Part shown: positions 16,642-25,089 of the stretch, in pieces
How the letters are laid out: every line of letters begins with the position of its first letter
Numbering within the stretch: the first letter of the stretch is position 1
Origin: Cystobacter fuscus
GTDB taxonomy: Bacteria > Myxococcota > Myxococcia > Myxococcales > Myxococcaceae
DNA: 64,000 nucleotides
Assembly (NCBI RefSeq): GCF_002305875.1
Contig: NZ_CP022098.1
Location: 5,022,001 to 5,086,000, forward strand
Reading direction: 5' to 3'
Program-made: the position numbers and the translations under genes
Notes under the pieces: model-generated
What the model was told of the DNA's origin: nothing
What the model saw: the letters and a program-made list of their open reading frames with translations, nothing else
The model's database searches: none

Positions 16642-17390
16642 GCACTCACCCCTTGGAATGGACGCTGCGGCGGCTGCACGCCGGAGAGCTTCCCGGCCCG
16701 GAGACCCAGCAGGTCCAGGCGCATGTGTCCTCGTGCGCGGAGTGTCACGAGGTGATGAAGGGCCTCGAGGCGGACCAGGCCCGCTTCGAGCAGGAGGTAC
16801 CCTTCGACCGCTTCGCGGCCAACGTGGAGCGCGCCCTGCGCAAGCCGCCACCGGCGCCTGCCCGGCCCCGGCTCAATGGTGTGCTGATCGCCGTGGTGGC
16901 CACGGTCCTGCTGGTGGTGGTGGCCCGTCCGCTGCTCTCGCCGTCTCCTTCCCTCAACCGGCTCAAGGGCGGAGCCTCCGCGGAGCTGCGTATCGGCGGC
17001 GATGGGCCCCAGCGCGCGCTCCAGCCGGGCGACACCGAGGCACTCCTCCCGGACGAGCGGGTACGCCTGGGCTATGTGGCGGGCGCCTACCGGTACGTGA
17101 TGGCGGTGTCCGTGGACGATACCGGCGAGGTATCGGCGCTCTATTCCGAGCAGGGGCTGAGCCTCCCCGTCGAAGCGGGGGCCGGGAGACACTGGCTGCC
17201 CGAGAGCGTGCAGTTCACGGGCACGGGCCACGAGCGGGTGGTGTTGGTGCTCTCCGAGAAGCCGTTGAGGGTGGAGGCCGTTCAGGCCGCTGCACGGCGG
17301 GGCTGGGAGGTCGCGGGAGGCAAGGTGGTGGCCATGTCCACGCTGGGCGTGGAGGGTGAGGAGCTCCATTGGTTGCTGCTCAAGCCCTGA
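16638..17390 (+). CDS. Membrane anti-sigma factor with zinc finger and DUF4384-like sensor domain
   Basis: The protein has 250 residues. H29-xxx-C33-xx-C36 (HVSSCAEC) is the zinc-binding anti-sigma motif. One membrane segment spans about 81-99. The periplasmic part (about 105-225) contains ERVRLGYVAGAYRYVMAVSVDDTGEVSALY, which looks like DUF4384, a domain often found with caspase-like proteins. It should hold the sigma factor at the inner membrane and sense a periplasmic or envelope state. It overlaps the sigma gene by 4 bases, and the following caspase gene begins 22 bases before its stop. Confidence 0.85.
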   Translation: MSTHPLEWTLRRLHAGELPGPETQQVQAHVSSCAECHEVMKGLEADQARFEQEVPFDRFAANVERALRKPPPAPARPRLNGVLIAVVATVLLVVVARPLLSPSPSLNRLKGGASAELRIGGDGPQRALQPGDTEALLPDERVRLGYVAGAYRYVMAVSVDDTGEVSALYSEQGLSLPVEAGAGRHWLPESVQFTGTGHERVVLVLSEKPLRVEAVQAAARRGWEVAGGKVVAMSTLGVEGEELHWLLLKP

Positions 17391-18988
17391 GGCGCCTGGC
17401 GGGTCCTGCCCGGGTGCTCGTCCTGGGCGTGTTGTTGGCAGCGGCCGTGCAGGCGCAGCCGCTGCGCCGCTTCGCCCTGGTGGCGGGCAACGACGAGGGC
17501 GGTGCGGGTACCCGGCCCCTGCGGTTCGCGAAGGACGATGCGCGCAAGATGCACGACCTCCTGGTGCGGCTGGGCGGCGTGGAGCCCGGCGATGCGCGAC
17601 TGCTGCTGGACGAGACCGCGGAGGACTTCCTCCAGGCGCTCGCCAGGCTGGAAGCGCGCGTACAAGGGGCACGGGCTCGGGGCGAGCGCACCTCGCTCCT
17701 CGTCTACTACTCGGGTCATGCGAAGGACGGCTCGCTGCGGATGGGAGGCAGCGCGCTGAATCTGGAGGCGCTCAAGCACCGGCTGGCGGCGACGCCCGTG
17801 GACATCCGCATCGCCATCCTGGACTCGTGCCGCTCCGGGGCGCTCACGCGGAGGAAGGGCGCCCGGCGCGCGCCCTCCTTCGTCGTCGACACGGACACGG
17901 TGCAGGAAAGCCGGGGACTCGTCATCCTCACCTCCAGCTCGGCGGACGAGGACTCGCAGGAGTCGGATCTGCTGGGTGGCAGCTATTTCTCCCATCACCT
18001 GATCAGCGGGCTGATGGGGGACGCGGACCGTTCCGCGGATGGTCAGGTGACACTCTTCGAGGCCTACTCCCATGCCTATGCCCGCACCGTGGCGGACACC
18101 GCGGACAGCAGCGCGGGGGCTCAGCACCCGACCTTCAGCTACGACCTGGCCGGCCAGGGCGACCTGGTGTTGACGAATCCGCGGGCGAGCAACGAGGGCC
18201 TGCTGGTGCCCCGCACCGCGCCCGCGGGGGACTACTACTTCGTGAACCCTCGTGGCCTCGTGGTGGCGGAGCTGCACAAGACCGTGGACACCGAGCGCAG
18301 GCTCGCCCTGGCCCCGGGCACGTATACGGTGAAGCGGAGACTGACGGACCGGCTGCGCGTGGGCGAGACCGAGATCCAGCGCGGGCTCACCACGGTGCTC
18401 GACGAGTCGCGACTGCGCGACGCGCCTTTCTCGGATGATCCGGTGAAAGGCGTGCCTTCCCGGGTGCGCGAGCCCCTCGCGCATTGGACGGTGGGGGTCG
18501 CCCTCGGACATCACTCCTTCTTCGATACCTCCACCCGCGAGAACCTCTTCCCCTACGTGCCCCTGATGGCTCTGGAGTTGGGCCTGCACGACTACCTGCG
18601 CGAGGGCTGGAGCTGGACCTTCGATCTGGCACTGGGCATGAAAGACGACACGCTGGAGCTCCCCTCCCTCGAGGGAACGCGCTACCGCTATTCGGTGCTG
18701 ACCGCGGGCACCTCGCTGTTGGTCGAGTGGCCCCTGGGTCGCGTGTCTCCCTTCGTCGGACCACGGCTCGCCTACCTCGGCATGCGGCGCGACTTCGAGG
18801 ATGTGAACCTCCCGGATCAACGGTATGGGATGATCACCCCGGGAGTCGTGACTGGCGTGCGCTGGCGGCCCTTGGAGCGTATCGAGTTCACCGGGAACCT
18901 CCGCCTCCACTACTTCTTCTACAACGTCGATTATCAGCGCTCCCTTGGGTACTGGGAGTTCCTGGCGCTCGTGAAGTACCGTCTCTGA
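17369..18988 (+). CDS. Exported caspase-like protease fused to a C-terminal beta-barrel
   Basis: The protein has 539 residues from TTG 17369, five bases after GAGGAG; the start lies inside the anti-sigma gene. A signal peptide (VLVLGVLLAAAVQA) is followed by a C14 caspase-like domain (about 33-265) with the His/Cys dyad H117 (YYSGHAKDG) and C154 (ILDSCRSGAL), so it looks catalytically intact. An Ig/PEGA-like beta region follows (about 280-365). The last 170 residues alternate amphipathic strands and end LVKYRL, like an outer-membrane barrel. The protease would face the periplasm, anchored in the outer membrane. Substrates are unknown. Confidence 0.8.
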   Translation: MVAAQALRRLAGPARVLVLGVLLAAAVQAQPLRRFALVAGNDEGGAGTRPLRFAKDDARKMHDLLVRLGGVEPGDARLLLDETAEDFLQALARLEARVQGARARGERTSLLVYYSGHAKDGSLRMGGSALNLEALKHRLAATPVDIRIAILDSCRSGALTRRKGARRAPSFVVDTDTVQESRGLVILTSSSADEDSQESDLLGGSYFSHHLISGLMGDADRSADGQVTLFEAYSHAYARTVADTADSSAGAQHPTFSYDLAGQGDLVLTNPRASNEGLLVPRTAPAGDYYFVNPRGLVVAELHKTVDTERRLALAPGTYTVKRRLTDRLRVGETEIQRGLTTVLDESRLRDAPFSDDPVKGVPSRVREPLAHWTVGVALGHHSFFDTSTRENLFPYVPLMALELGLHDYLREGWSWTFDLALGMKDDTLELPSLEGTRYRYSVLTAGTSLLVEWPLGRVSPFVGPRLAYLGMRRDFEDVNLPDQRYGMITPGVVTGVRWRPLERIEFTGNLRLHYFFYNVDYQRSLGYWEFLALVKYRL

Positions 18989-19002
18989 AAGGAAAGAAGG
19001 GC

Positions 19003-19953
19003 ATGATGCGGACCCGGCTCTTGTTTCTGGGCTGCCTCGCCACCGCGTGCGGTGGGAGTATCTCCAACGACGATCTCCAGTTCCTCAACGCGCTGCCAAC
19101 GCGAGAGGACCTGTCCGCCAAGCTGCCCGGAGCGGCGGGTTTCCAGGGAAAGGGCAGCTCGAGTCAGCGCGTGGACTCGCTGGCGCTGGGTGAACACTCT
19201 CAACTCTACGACATCACTCGCCAGGCGGCGGATAGGTTCAACGGAGGGCTCGATGGAGTGCTCTCCGTCTTGGAGGAGACTCGAATGAGTCCTCCGACGA
19301 CACGCGCGCCGGAGCTGCGCATCTGGGGGCCGAAGCAAGACCCGCGCAATCCCGGCCACGAGATGCGATTCCTGATGACGCGCGAGGCCGAGCACTTCGA
19401 CTACCAGATCCAGTTCCGCCCCATGGGCTCGGACGAGGAGGCGTGGTGGTCCGCCCTGGTGGGGAGCTTCCAGTCGGAAGGTGGGCCGCGCAAGGGCAGG
19501 GGGACGCTGAGCATCCTCATGGCGGAGGTGAAGGAGCGTGGCATCCACGCGCCTTGGATGTCGGACCAGAAGCGATTGGACATCGACTACCAGACGAGTG
19601 CGTTGCCCAGCAGCGTGCGGATGCACTTCATTCCCGTGAGTGGGTTCGCGCTGGACTACGCCTACCACGAGCTTCCTGGAGGCTCGGGGGAAATGAGGTT
19701 CTCGCTCGAGGAGATCGACCTCATCCCCGGCGAACGGATGGAGACCGTGGTTGTCCTCAGTCGTTGGACGCGAGACCAGGGGGGCATGGCCATCGTGGAG
19801 GCGACGGGCGGAGACGTGCCCACGGGTTCCACCGCCACCCTTGTCGAGTGTTGGGATGCTGGTTTCGCTACCACCTACGAGAAGGGACGCAGGGGGACGG
19901 ACGAGGAGGGCGATGCCTCCTCCTGCCCGGACGTCTCCGCGCTGGGGGAGTGA
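19003..19953 (+). CDS. Lipoprotein at the end of the sigma/caspase operon
   Basis: The protein has 316 residues. The N-terminus MMRTRLLFLGCLATACGGS is a type II signal with lipid Cys at 16. No family was recognised. The mature protein is mostly beta with a probable helix at about 55-80. Start 19003 or 19006 is equally possible; AAGG at 18997 slightly favours 19006. It begins 15 bases after the caspase stop, so it is the fourth gene of the operon and may be a substrate, regulator or structural partner of the caspase-barrel. It is convergent with the siderophore-interacting protein gene (9-base gap). Confidence 0.7.
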   Translation: MMRTRLLFLGCLATACGGSISNDDLQFLNALPTREDLSAKLPGAAGFQGKGSSSQRVDSLALGEHSQLYDITRQAADRFNGGLDGVLSVLEETRMSPPTTRAPELRIWGPKQDPRNPGHEMRFLMTREAEHFDYQIQFRPMGSDEEAWWSALVGSFQSEGGPRKGRGTLSILMAEVKERGIHAPWMSDQKRLDIDYQTSALPSSVRMHFIPVSGFALDYAYHELPGGSGEMRFSLEEIDLIPGERMETVVVLSRWTRDQGGMAIVEATGGDVPTGSTATLVECWDAGFATTYEKGRRGTDEEGDASSCPDVSALGE

Positions 19954-19962
19954 GGCGCGCCG

Positions 19963-20673
19963 CTAATCCAGGCCCGTCTTCCCCACGGACCAGTAGGCCT
20001 TGACCCGGGAGGCGGGCTTGAGCCCATCGGCCTTGAGCCGCCCTCGGAGTGCCTGGATGGACTGGGCCTTGCCCGTCATCACCAGACAGGCCTCCGGATG
20101 CGCTTGGAGCGCCGCCCGCAGGCGCTCATGCACCTCGACGAGGTGGGCGTCGTCCGCCGTGCGTGCCACCGCGCCCTCCAGGCCCAGCTCCCCCAGCACC
20201 GCCGTGGATTCCTCCGGGTTGGACACCTCGAAGACACTGGTGAAGTCGCGAGGGGCTCGCGTCCTCTTGAACGCGTGGGCGACCCCGAACGAGGTCTCGT
20301 CGCCGAAGAACACCGTGGCTCCGGGGTGATCATCGAGCGACAGGGAGCGCCGGGGCCCGATGAATTGGACGCCCGCCCCCACGCGCACCTCCCGGCCCCA
20401 CTGGGCGCCGGGGCTCGAGCCATGAAGATAGACGAGGAACACCGTGGCGCCTCGCTCGCTGTCCCAATGCAGAGGGGTGTACGTCCGCATGTTCATTCCG
20501 GGCATCATGGCCTGGACCTTGTCGCCGGCCTGCCACGAGAGGCCGCGCAGGGCCGCTCCTTCGAGTTCGATCTCCCGGAACCGGGGCGAGACCTCCCTCA
20601 CCCGGGTCACCGTGGCGTCATGAAAGAACAACCGTCCCAGGACACTGCCGACCCACTCCTTCGCGGATGCCAT
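19963..20673 (-). CDS. Siderophore-interacting protein (FAD-dependent ferric reductase family)
   Basis: The protein has 236 residues. The FAD-binding part has RTYTPLHWD (about 74-82; RxYT is the flavin motif), followed by FLVYLHG and the nucleotide part VFFGDETSFGVAHAF. The family (ViuB/SIP) reduces ferric siderophores in the cytosol to release iron. The start is chosen at 20673 because GAGGAG lies 4 bases before it. It is divergent from the isomerase gene. No siderophore genes are nearby. Confidence 0.8.
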   Translation of the reverse strand: MASAKEWVGSVLGRLFFHDATVTRVREVSPRFREIELEGAALRGLSWQAGDKVQAMMPGMNMRTYTPLHWDSERGATVFLVYLHGSSPGAQWGREVRVGAGVQFIGPRRSLSLDDHPGATVFFGDETSFGVAHAFKRTRAPRDFTSVFEVSNPEESTAVLGELGLEGAVARTADDAHLVEVHERLRAALQAHPEACLVMTGKAQSIQALRGRLKADGLKPASRVKAYWSVGKTGLD

Positions 20674-20796
20674 GGCTCTCCTCCGGCCCCTGGATAGCAA
20701 TGCGCTCCCGCGGTTTCCAGCTCGGCATGAGCGCTCCTCCCTCCGGCTCCCGGGGCCCTGCCTCTCGTGAAGCGTCTCGGGATAGATTCGGTGTTC

Positions 20797-21453
20797 ATGA
20801 GTCCCGCTCCCCTGCGCTTCTTCTTCGATTACGTCTCGCCGTACGCGTACCTCGCCTGGACGCAGCTTCCCGCCCTGGCCGAGCGTCATGGCCGCACGTT
20901 GGAGGTCGTGCCGGTGCTCTTCGCCGGTGTGCTCAACGCCCTCGGAACCATGGGGCCCGCGGAGGTGCCCACCAAACGGTTCTACATCTACAAGCACACC
21001 CACCGGCTCGCCCATGACCTCGGCGTGCCCTTCGTCTTCCCCTCGGCGCATCCCTTCAATCCATTGCTCGCGCTCCGGGTGACGGCCGCGGTGCGGGAGG
21101 CGGATGCCCGGAAGCGGCTCGTCTCCGCGCTGTTCTCGGCGGCGTGGGCGGGTGGGGGAGGGCTCGTGGAACCCGAGCGCGTGGGCGCCTGTGTGAGTTC
21201 GGTGGGGCTGGAGGCCCAGGCCCTGCTCGCCGCCGCGGGGACGCCGGACGTGAAGGAGCGGGTGCGCCGGAACACGGAGGAACTGCTCGCGCTGGGGGGC
21301 TTCGGCGTTCCCACCGTCCTCGCGGACGAGGAGCTCTTCTTCGGCGTCGACTCCCTGGGTCACCTGGAGCGCTTCCTGCGCGGGGAGGATCCGCTCTCCC
21401 CCGAGGAGCGCGAGCGCCTGCGGACCCTCCCCATGGCCGCGTCCCGTCTCTGA
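20797..21453 (+). CDS. DsbA-family 2-hydroxychromene-2-carboxylate isomerase-like protein
   Basis: The protein has 218 residues. The start LRFFFDYVSPYAYLAW is the characteristic first strand and helix of the kappa-class GST / HCCA isomerase fold (thioredoxin-like, with Ser in place of the CXXC). GGFGVPTVLADEELFFGVD is the cis-Pro loop and last strand. The family works with glutathione on aromatic-degradation intermediates; the real substrate here is unknown. ATG 20797 has no clear SD; GTG 20791 is an alternative. It ends 4 bases before the convergent monooxygenase. Confidence 0.8.
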   Translation: MSPAPLRFFFDYVSPYAYLAWTQLPALAERHGRTLEVVPVLFAGVLNALGTMGPAEVPTKRFYIYKHTHRLAHDLGVPFVFPSAHPFNPLLALRVTAAVREADARKRLVSALFSAAWAGGGGLVEPERVGACVSSVGLEAQALLAAAGTPDVKERVRRNTEELLALGGFGVPTVLADEELFFGVDSLGHLERFLRGEDPLSPEERERLRTLPMAASRL

Positions 21454-21457
21454 GCGC

Positions 21458-22855
21458 TTACAACCACGCCGGGCGCAGGGACGGGGGCAGCTCCCGGGCG
21501 AGCCGGCTCACCACCCCGCGGCCCACCTGCACGAGCCCCTCCTTGTCCAGCATCGACTCGGGGGAGCGCAGCATGTGCATGACCTCGAGGAAGCGCCGGG
21601 TTCCGGCGTCGGAGTAGAAGAGCGAGCCCACGATCTGCCGCTGCACCTGGTTGGTGAGCCGCTGCACCCGCGTGGCCTTGTCGCCCAGCTCCCACAAGGT
21701 GTCATCGCCGCGGACCATGCCCCAGGGCACCTGGTGCAGCTCGGCCAGCCGCTTCTGGAAGGTGTGGCACATCCCGGCATCGCCTTGCCGCAGGCTCTCA
21801 TCCAGCAGCAGGGCGCTCAAGCCCGCCACGGTCATGCCCTGGCCATAGGCCGGGTTGAAGACACAGGCCGCGTCGCCCAGCACCACGAGGCCCTCGGGCC
21901 AGTGGGCGACCTGCTCGTAGTGGCGCCACCGGTTGATGGCCCCTCGGAAGGTGTGGACGGGAGAGAGGGGCTCGGCGTCCTGGATCAGCTCGGCGATGGC
22001 GGGCAGGGGGATCTCGCGGGCCAGCGCGAGGAAGCCCGCGTCATCCGTCGGCATCGGGTGGTTGCCGGACCCCAGGAGGGTGGCGATCATCTGCTCGCCC
22101 TCCACCCGGCACACGGCGCCGCTGTAGGGCGTGCCGGGGAACTCGGGCGACGTGCCGATGATGACCCAGTCTCCGAACCGCTCCACCTGGCGATTCCGGG
22201 GCACGCGGTACCAGCGGGTGGCGTAGGTCAGACCGGGACGGATGAGCTGCTCGGGCGGAAGCGCGCGCCCCAGCGCTTGCAGCCACTGGGGGGCATGCGA
22301 GCCGCGCCCGCTGGCATCCACCACGAGGTCCGCCTCCAGCATCTGCTCGGCGTCCGTGGATGCGCCTTCTTTCAGCACCACCCCTCGTACCCGGCCGCCC
22401 TTCTCCCCGTGGAGCCGGGTGACGGACGTGCCCGTGCGCACGCTCAGCCGGGGCAGGGCGCGCAGCCGGCCTTGCATGCACCACTCCAGCAGGGCGCGGC
22501 TGCTCGCCACCGAGCGCACCCCGGAGCGGAAGCGCGGCAGCAACCGTCCCTGGAAGAGGAGGCGGGTGTTCTCGCCGTAGTCGAAGGTGAGGGCGCCGTG
22601 GGATTCCAGCTCGGCGATGAGCCCGGGGAAGAGCTGCTCGAAGAGCTGGCACCCGCGCGCCATGAGGTTGTGCACGTGGCTGGCCTGGGGCACGCCGCGC
22701 CGGGGCACGGGGCTGTCCGGTAGCGTGTCCTGGTCGAGCACCGTCACCCGCTCGAAGTGGTCCGCGAGCACTCGCGCGGTGATCAGTCCGGTGACGCTGG
22801 CGCCGATGACCACGGCGTGGCCTCGGCCCTGGAGGGAATGGGGAGCTGTCGTCAT
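21458..22855 (-). CDS. FAD-dependent monooxygenase (PHBH/halogenase-like fold)
   Basis: The protein has 465 residues. Near the N-terminus HAVVIGASVTGLITARVL is the dinucleotide-binding fingerprint with Ser in one Gly position. DLVVDASGRGSHAPQWL follows in the middle, and VLGDAACVFNPAYGQGMTVAG supplies the GD motif that holds the FAD ribityl. These mark a group A flavin oxidoreductase, including geranylgeranyl-reductase-like or hydroxylating enzymes. The substrate is not known. ATG 22855 is chosen; an upstream TTG at 22882 is possible. Confidence 0.8.
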   Translation of the reverse strand: MTTAPHSLQGRGHAVVIGASVTGLITARVLADHFERVTVLDQDTLPDSPVPRRGVPQASHVHNLMARGCQLFEQLFPGLIAELESHGALTFDYGENTRLLFQGRLLPRFRSGVRSVASSRALLEWCMQGRLRALPRLSVRTGTSVTRLHGEKGGRVRGVVLKEGASTDAEQMLEADLVVDASGRGSHAPQWLQALGRALPPEQLIRPGLTYATRWYRVPRNRQVERFGDWVIIGTSPEFPGTPYSGAVCRVEGEQMIATLLGSGNHPMPTDDAGFLALAREIPLPAIAELIQDAEPLSPVHTFRGAINRWRHYEQVAHWPEGLVVLGDAACVFNPAYGQGMTVAGLSALLLDESLRQGDAGMCHTFQKRLAELHQVPWGMVRGDDTLWELGDKATRVQRLTNQVQRQIVGSLFYSDAGTRRFLEVMHMLRSPESMLDKEGLVQVGRGVVSRLARELPPSLRPAWL

Positions 22856-23002
22856 GCTCCCAGGTTTACTCCATCTCCCCAAGGGGGCGCCTCAAGTGGC
22901 CTACCGAGGTGGTGGACTCGAGGCTTTCTGGACACCTACCCGGTGAAGGAGCGCTAGCATCGCACCTCCCATGAGCTTCCGCTCGAAGAGGTGCCCCAAG
23001 CG

Positions 23003-25042
23003 ATGATTCGTCCGATCCTCGTATCGATGTGCGCGTGCCTTCTGCTCGCTGCTTGCCGCGACAACCCTGTCGACGACCCTGGCGACAATTCCCCCGTCCC
23101 CCGCGGCGCCACCGTTCCCTGGGACGAGTACGAGGCCGAGGTGGGCGCTTCCTCCGGTGGCGCCACGCTCGAGCAGACCACCAGTGGCCCGTGGCTGGAA
23201 GGCACGCTCTCCGGCGAGGCCTCGGGCCGCAAGGCGGTGACGCTGCATGGCCCCACCGATGCGGTCGCGTGGACGAGCCGCGTGAAGGCCAACTCCGTCC
23301 TGGTGCGCTACAGCGTGCCGGACGAGAAAGAGGCCCACTTGGATGTGTACGTGAATGACGCGAAGGTCGCCACGCTCACGGTGAACTCGGATTTCGCCTG
23401 GCTCTACACCGGACCGAACAACACCGAGACGCACAACGCCCTGCCGCGCCAGCAGGTGGACGAGCTCCCCCAGAACCCGAGCACCAGCGACGAGAATTTT
23501 GGCCTGAAGCTGCCTTGGAACTCCGCGCACCACATCTATGACGAGGCGCACGTGCTGCTGGCGACCGATGGCAGGGAGACCATCAACGCGGGCGATGTGG
23601 TGAAGATCGTCTCGCCGGATGCCTCCGCGCAACTCCCCGTCACCATCGACTTCATGGACCTCGAGCTCGTGCCGGCGCCGCTCCCCGCCCCGGCGGACTA
23701 CGTCGTCGTGAGCGAATTCACCGAAGCCGCGGTGGTGCGCGCTCTTCAAGACGCCGTGAATGGCGGCAAACCCGGCATCTTCCTCCCGCCGGGCGATTAC
23801 GTGATGTCGCACGTGAACCCGGCGGTCCCCAAGGTCTACGTTCCCGCCGGCCTGACCGTCCAGGGCGCTGGCATGTGGTACACGCGCTTCGTACCTCCTC
23901 CCCCGCAGCAGGTGGGCTACAACTACGAGTTCGGGTTCCGCCTGAACGGCGACAACATCACCTTCCAGGACTTCGCCATCTTTGGCACCTGGCGCAACCG
24001 GACGGCTCGCTACAACAAGGCCGCGGCCGATCTCGGCAACTGGCCGTGGGACAGCTATGACGGGATCGGGCGCGCCTTCGACCGCTACATGCACAACAAC
24101 GCGGTCTTCAAGCGGCTGTGGATCGAGCGGATGATCGTGGGGGGCTGGGTCGAGGGCGGCAACAACCTGTTGTGGGAGGACAGTCGGTTCCGCAACACCA
24201 TGGCGGACGGCATCAACCTCTGCAACGGAACCACCAACTCGAGGATCGTGAACTGCACGGCGCGAAACAACGGCGACGATGCCTTCGCCATGTGGTCCGC
24301 CATTACCTGGGACAAGTCGCCCATTGGAGACACGCCCTGGGTCCATCAGCCCGAGGGCCCCGATCAGGGCAACGTCATCGAGCGCTGCACCGCGGGCCTG
24401 ATCTGGCGGGCGGCCGGCTTCGCGGTCTACGGCGGCCACGACAACGTGATCAAGGACTCGGTGGTCTATGACACCCTGCGCTACCCGGGCATCACCTTGG
24501 ATAACGAGTTCGCGCCCCAGCACGAGTTCTCCGGGCTCACCACCCTCCAGAACATCACGGTCGAGCGCTGCGGAGGCCGCATGTGGTGGGACGACGACGG
24601 AGTGCATGGAGATGAGTCCACGCGGCGCAAGTGGGGCGCGGTCTGGTTGTTCGCCGCCAACCCGTACTCTCCCGCCGAGCCGTATTCCCCCATCCGCTTT
24701 CAAGGCATCCGTTTGAAGGACATCGATATCATCGATCCCGTTCATTACGGAGTCCTGGTCCAGACCACGCAGGGGCAGCGGATCGAGAACACCGAGTTCG
24801 ACGGCGTCCATATCGTCATGGACCAATCAGGCGATGTTGGCATGGTGGCTGACGACTCGCACAAGGCACCGCCCGCCCCGCTCAGTGGGAAGATCTCCAC
24901 CACGGGTTCGATCATCCTCAAGAACTCGAGCATCACCGGCCACCGGGCAAACTCCGGAAACCAGTTCTCGAAAGACGAGGTCTCGACCGGGACGTTCTCG
25001 TTCAAGGATGGCGGCGGGAATAGCTGGACGGGCGATCGGTAG
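23003..25042 (+). CDS. Lipoprotein right-handed beta-helix glucanase, GH87-like
   Basis: The protein has 679 residues. A type II signal (LVSMCACLLLAAC) is followed by a carbohydrate-binding-like beta-sandwich (about 25-215). A right-handed beta-helix (about 230-640) follows, with repeated xxNxxIxxCT turns. The segment MADGINL (about 400) and NNGDDAFAMWS (about 425) gives an Asp plus an Asp pair, as in the active site of GH87 alpha-1,3-glucanases (mycodextranase group). If right, it cuts fungal alpha-1,3-glucan at the cell surface, which suits predation or biomass feeding. Specificity within GH87-like helices is not certain. Confidence 0.7.
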   Translation: MIRPILVSMCACLLLAACRDNPVDDPGDNSPVPRGATVPWDEYEAEVGASSGGATLEQTTSGPWLEGTLSGEASGRKAVTLHGPTDAVAWTSRVKANSVLVRYSVPDEKEAHLDVYVNDAKVATLTVNSDFAWLYTGPNNTETHNALPRQQVDELPQNPSTSDENFGLKLPWNSAHHIYDEAHVLLATDGRETINAGDVVKIVSPDASAQLPVTIDFMDLELVPAPLPAPADYVVVSEFTEAAVVRALQDAVNGGKPGIFLPPGDYVMSHVNPAVPKVYVPAGLTVQGAGMWYTRFVPPPPQQVGYNYEFGFRLNGDNITFQDFAIFGTWRNRTARYNKAAADLGNWPWDSYDGIGRAFDRYMHNNAVFKRLWIERMIVGGWVEGGNNLLWEDSRFRNTMADGINLCNGTTNSRIVNCTARNNGDDAFAMWSAITWDKSPIGDTPWVHQPEGPDQGNVIERCTAGLIWRAAGFAVYGGHDNVIKDSVVYDTLRYPGITLDNEFAPQHEFSGLTTLQNITVERCGGRMWWDDDGVHGDESTRRKWGAVWLFAANPYSPAEPYSPIRFQGIRLKDIDIIDPVHYGVLVQTTQGQRIENTEFDGVHIVMDQSGDVGMVADDSHKAPPAPLSGKISTTGSIILKNSSITGHRANSGNQFSKDEVSTGTFSFKDGGGNSWTGDR

Positions 25043-25089
25043 ACTCGCGTTGCCTTGCGAAGGCGGCCCCATCCTCGCATGGTAGCGGC

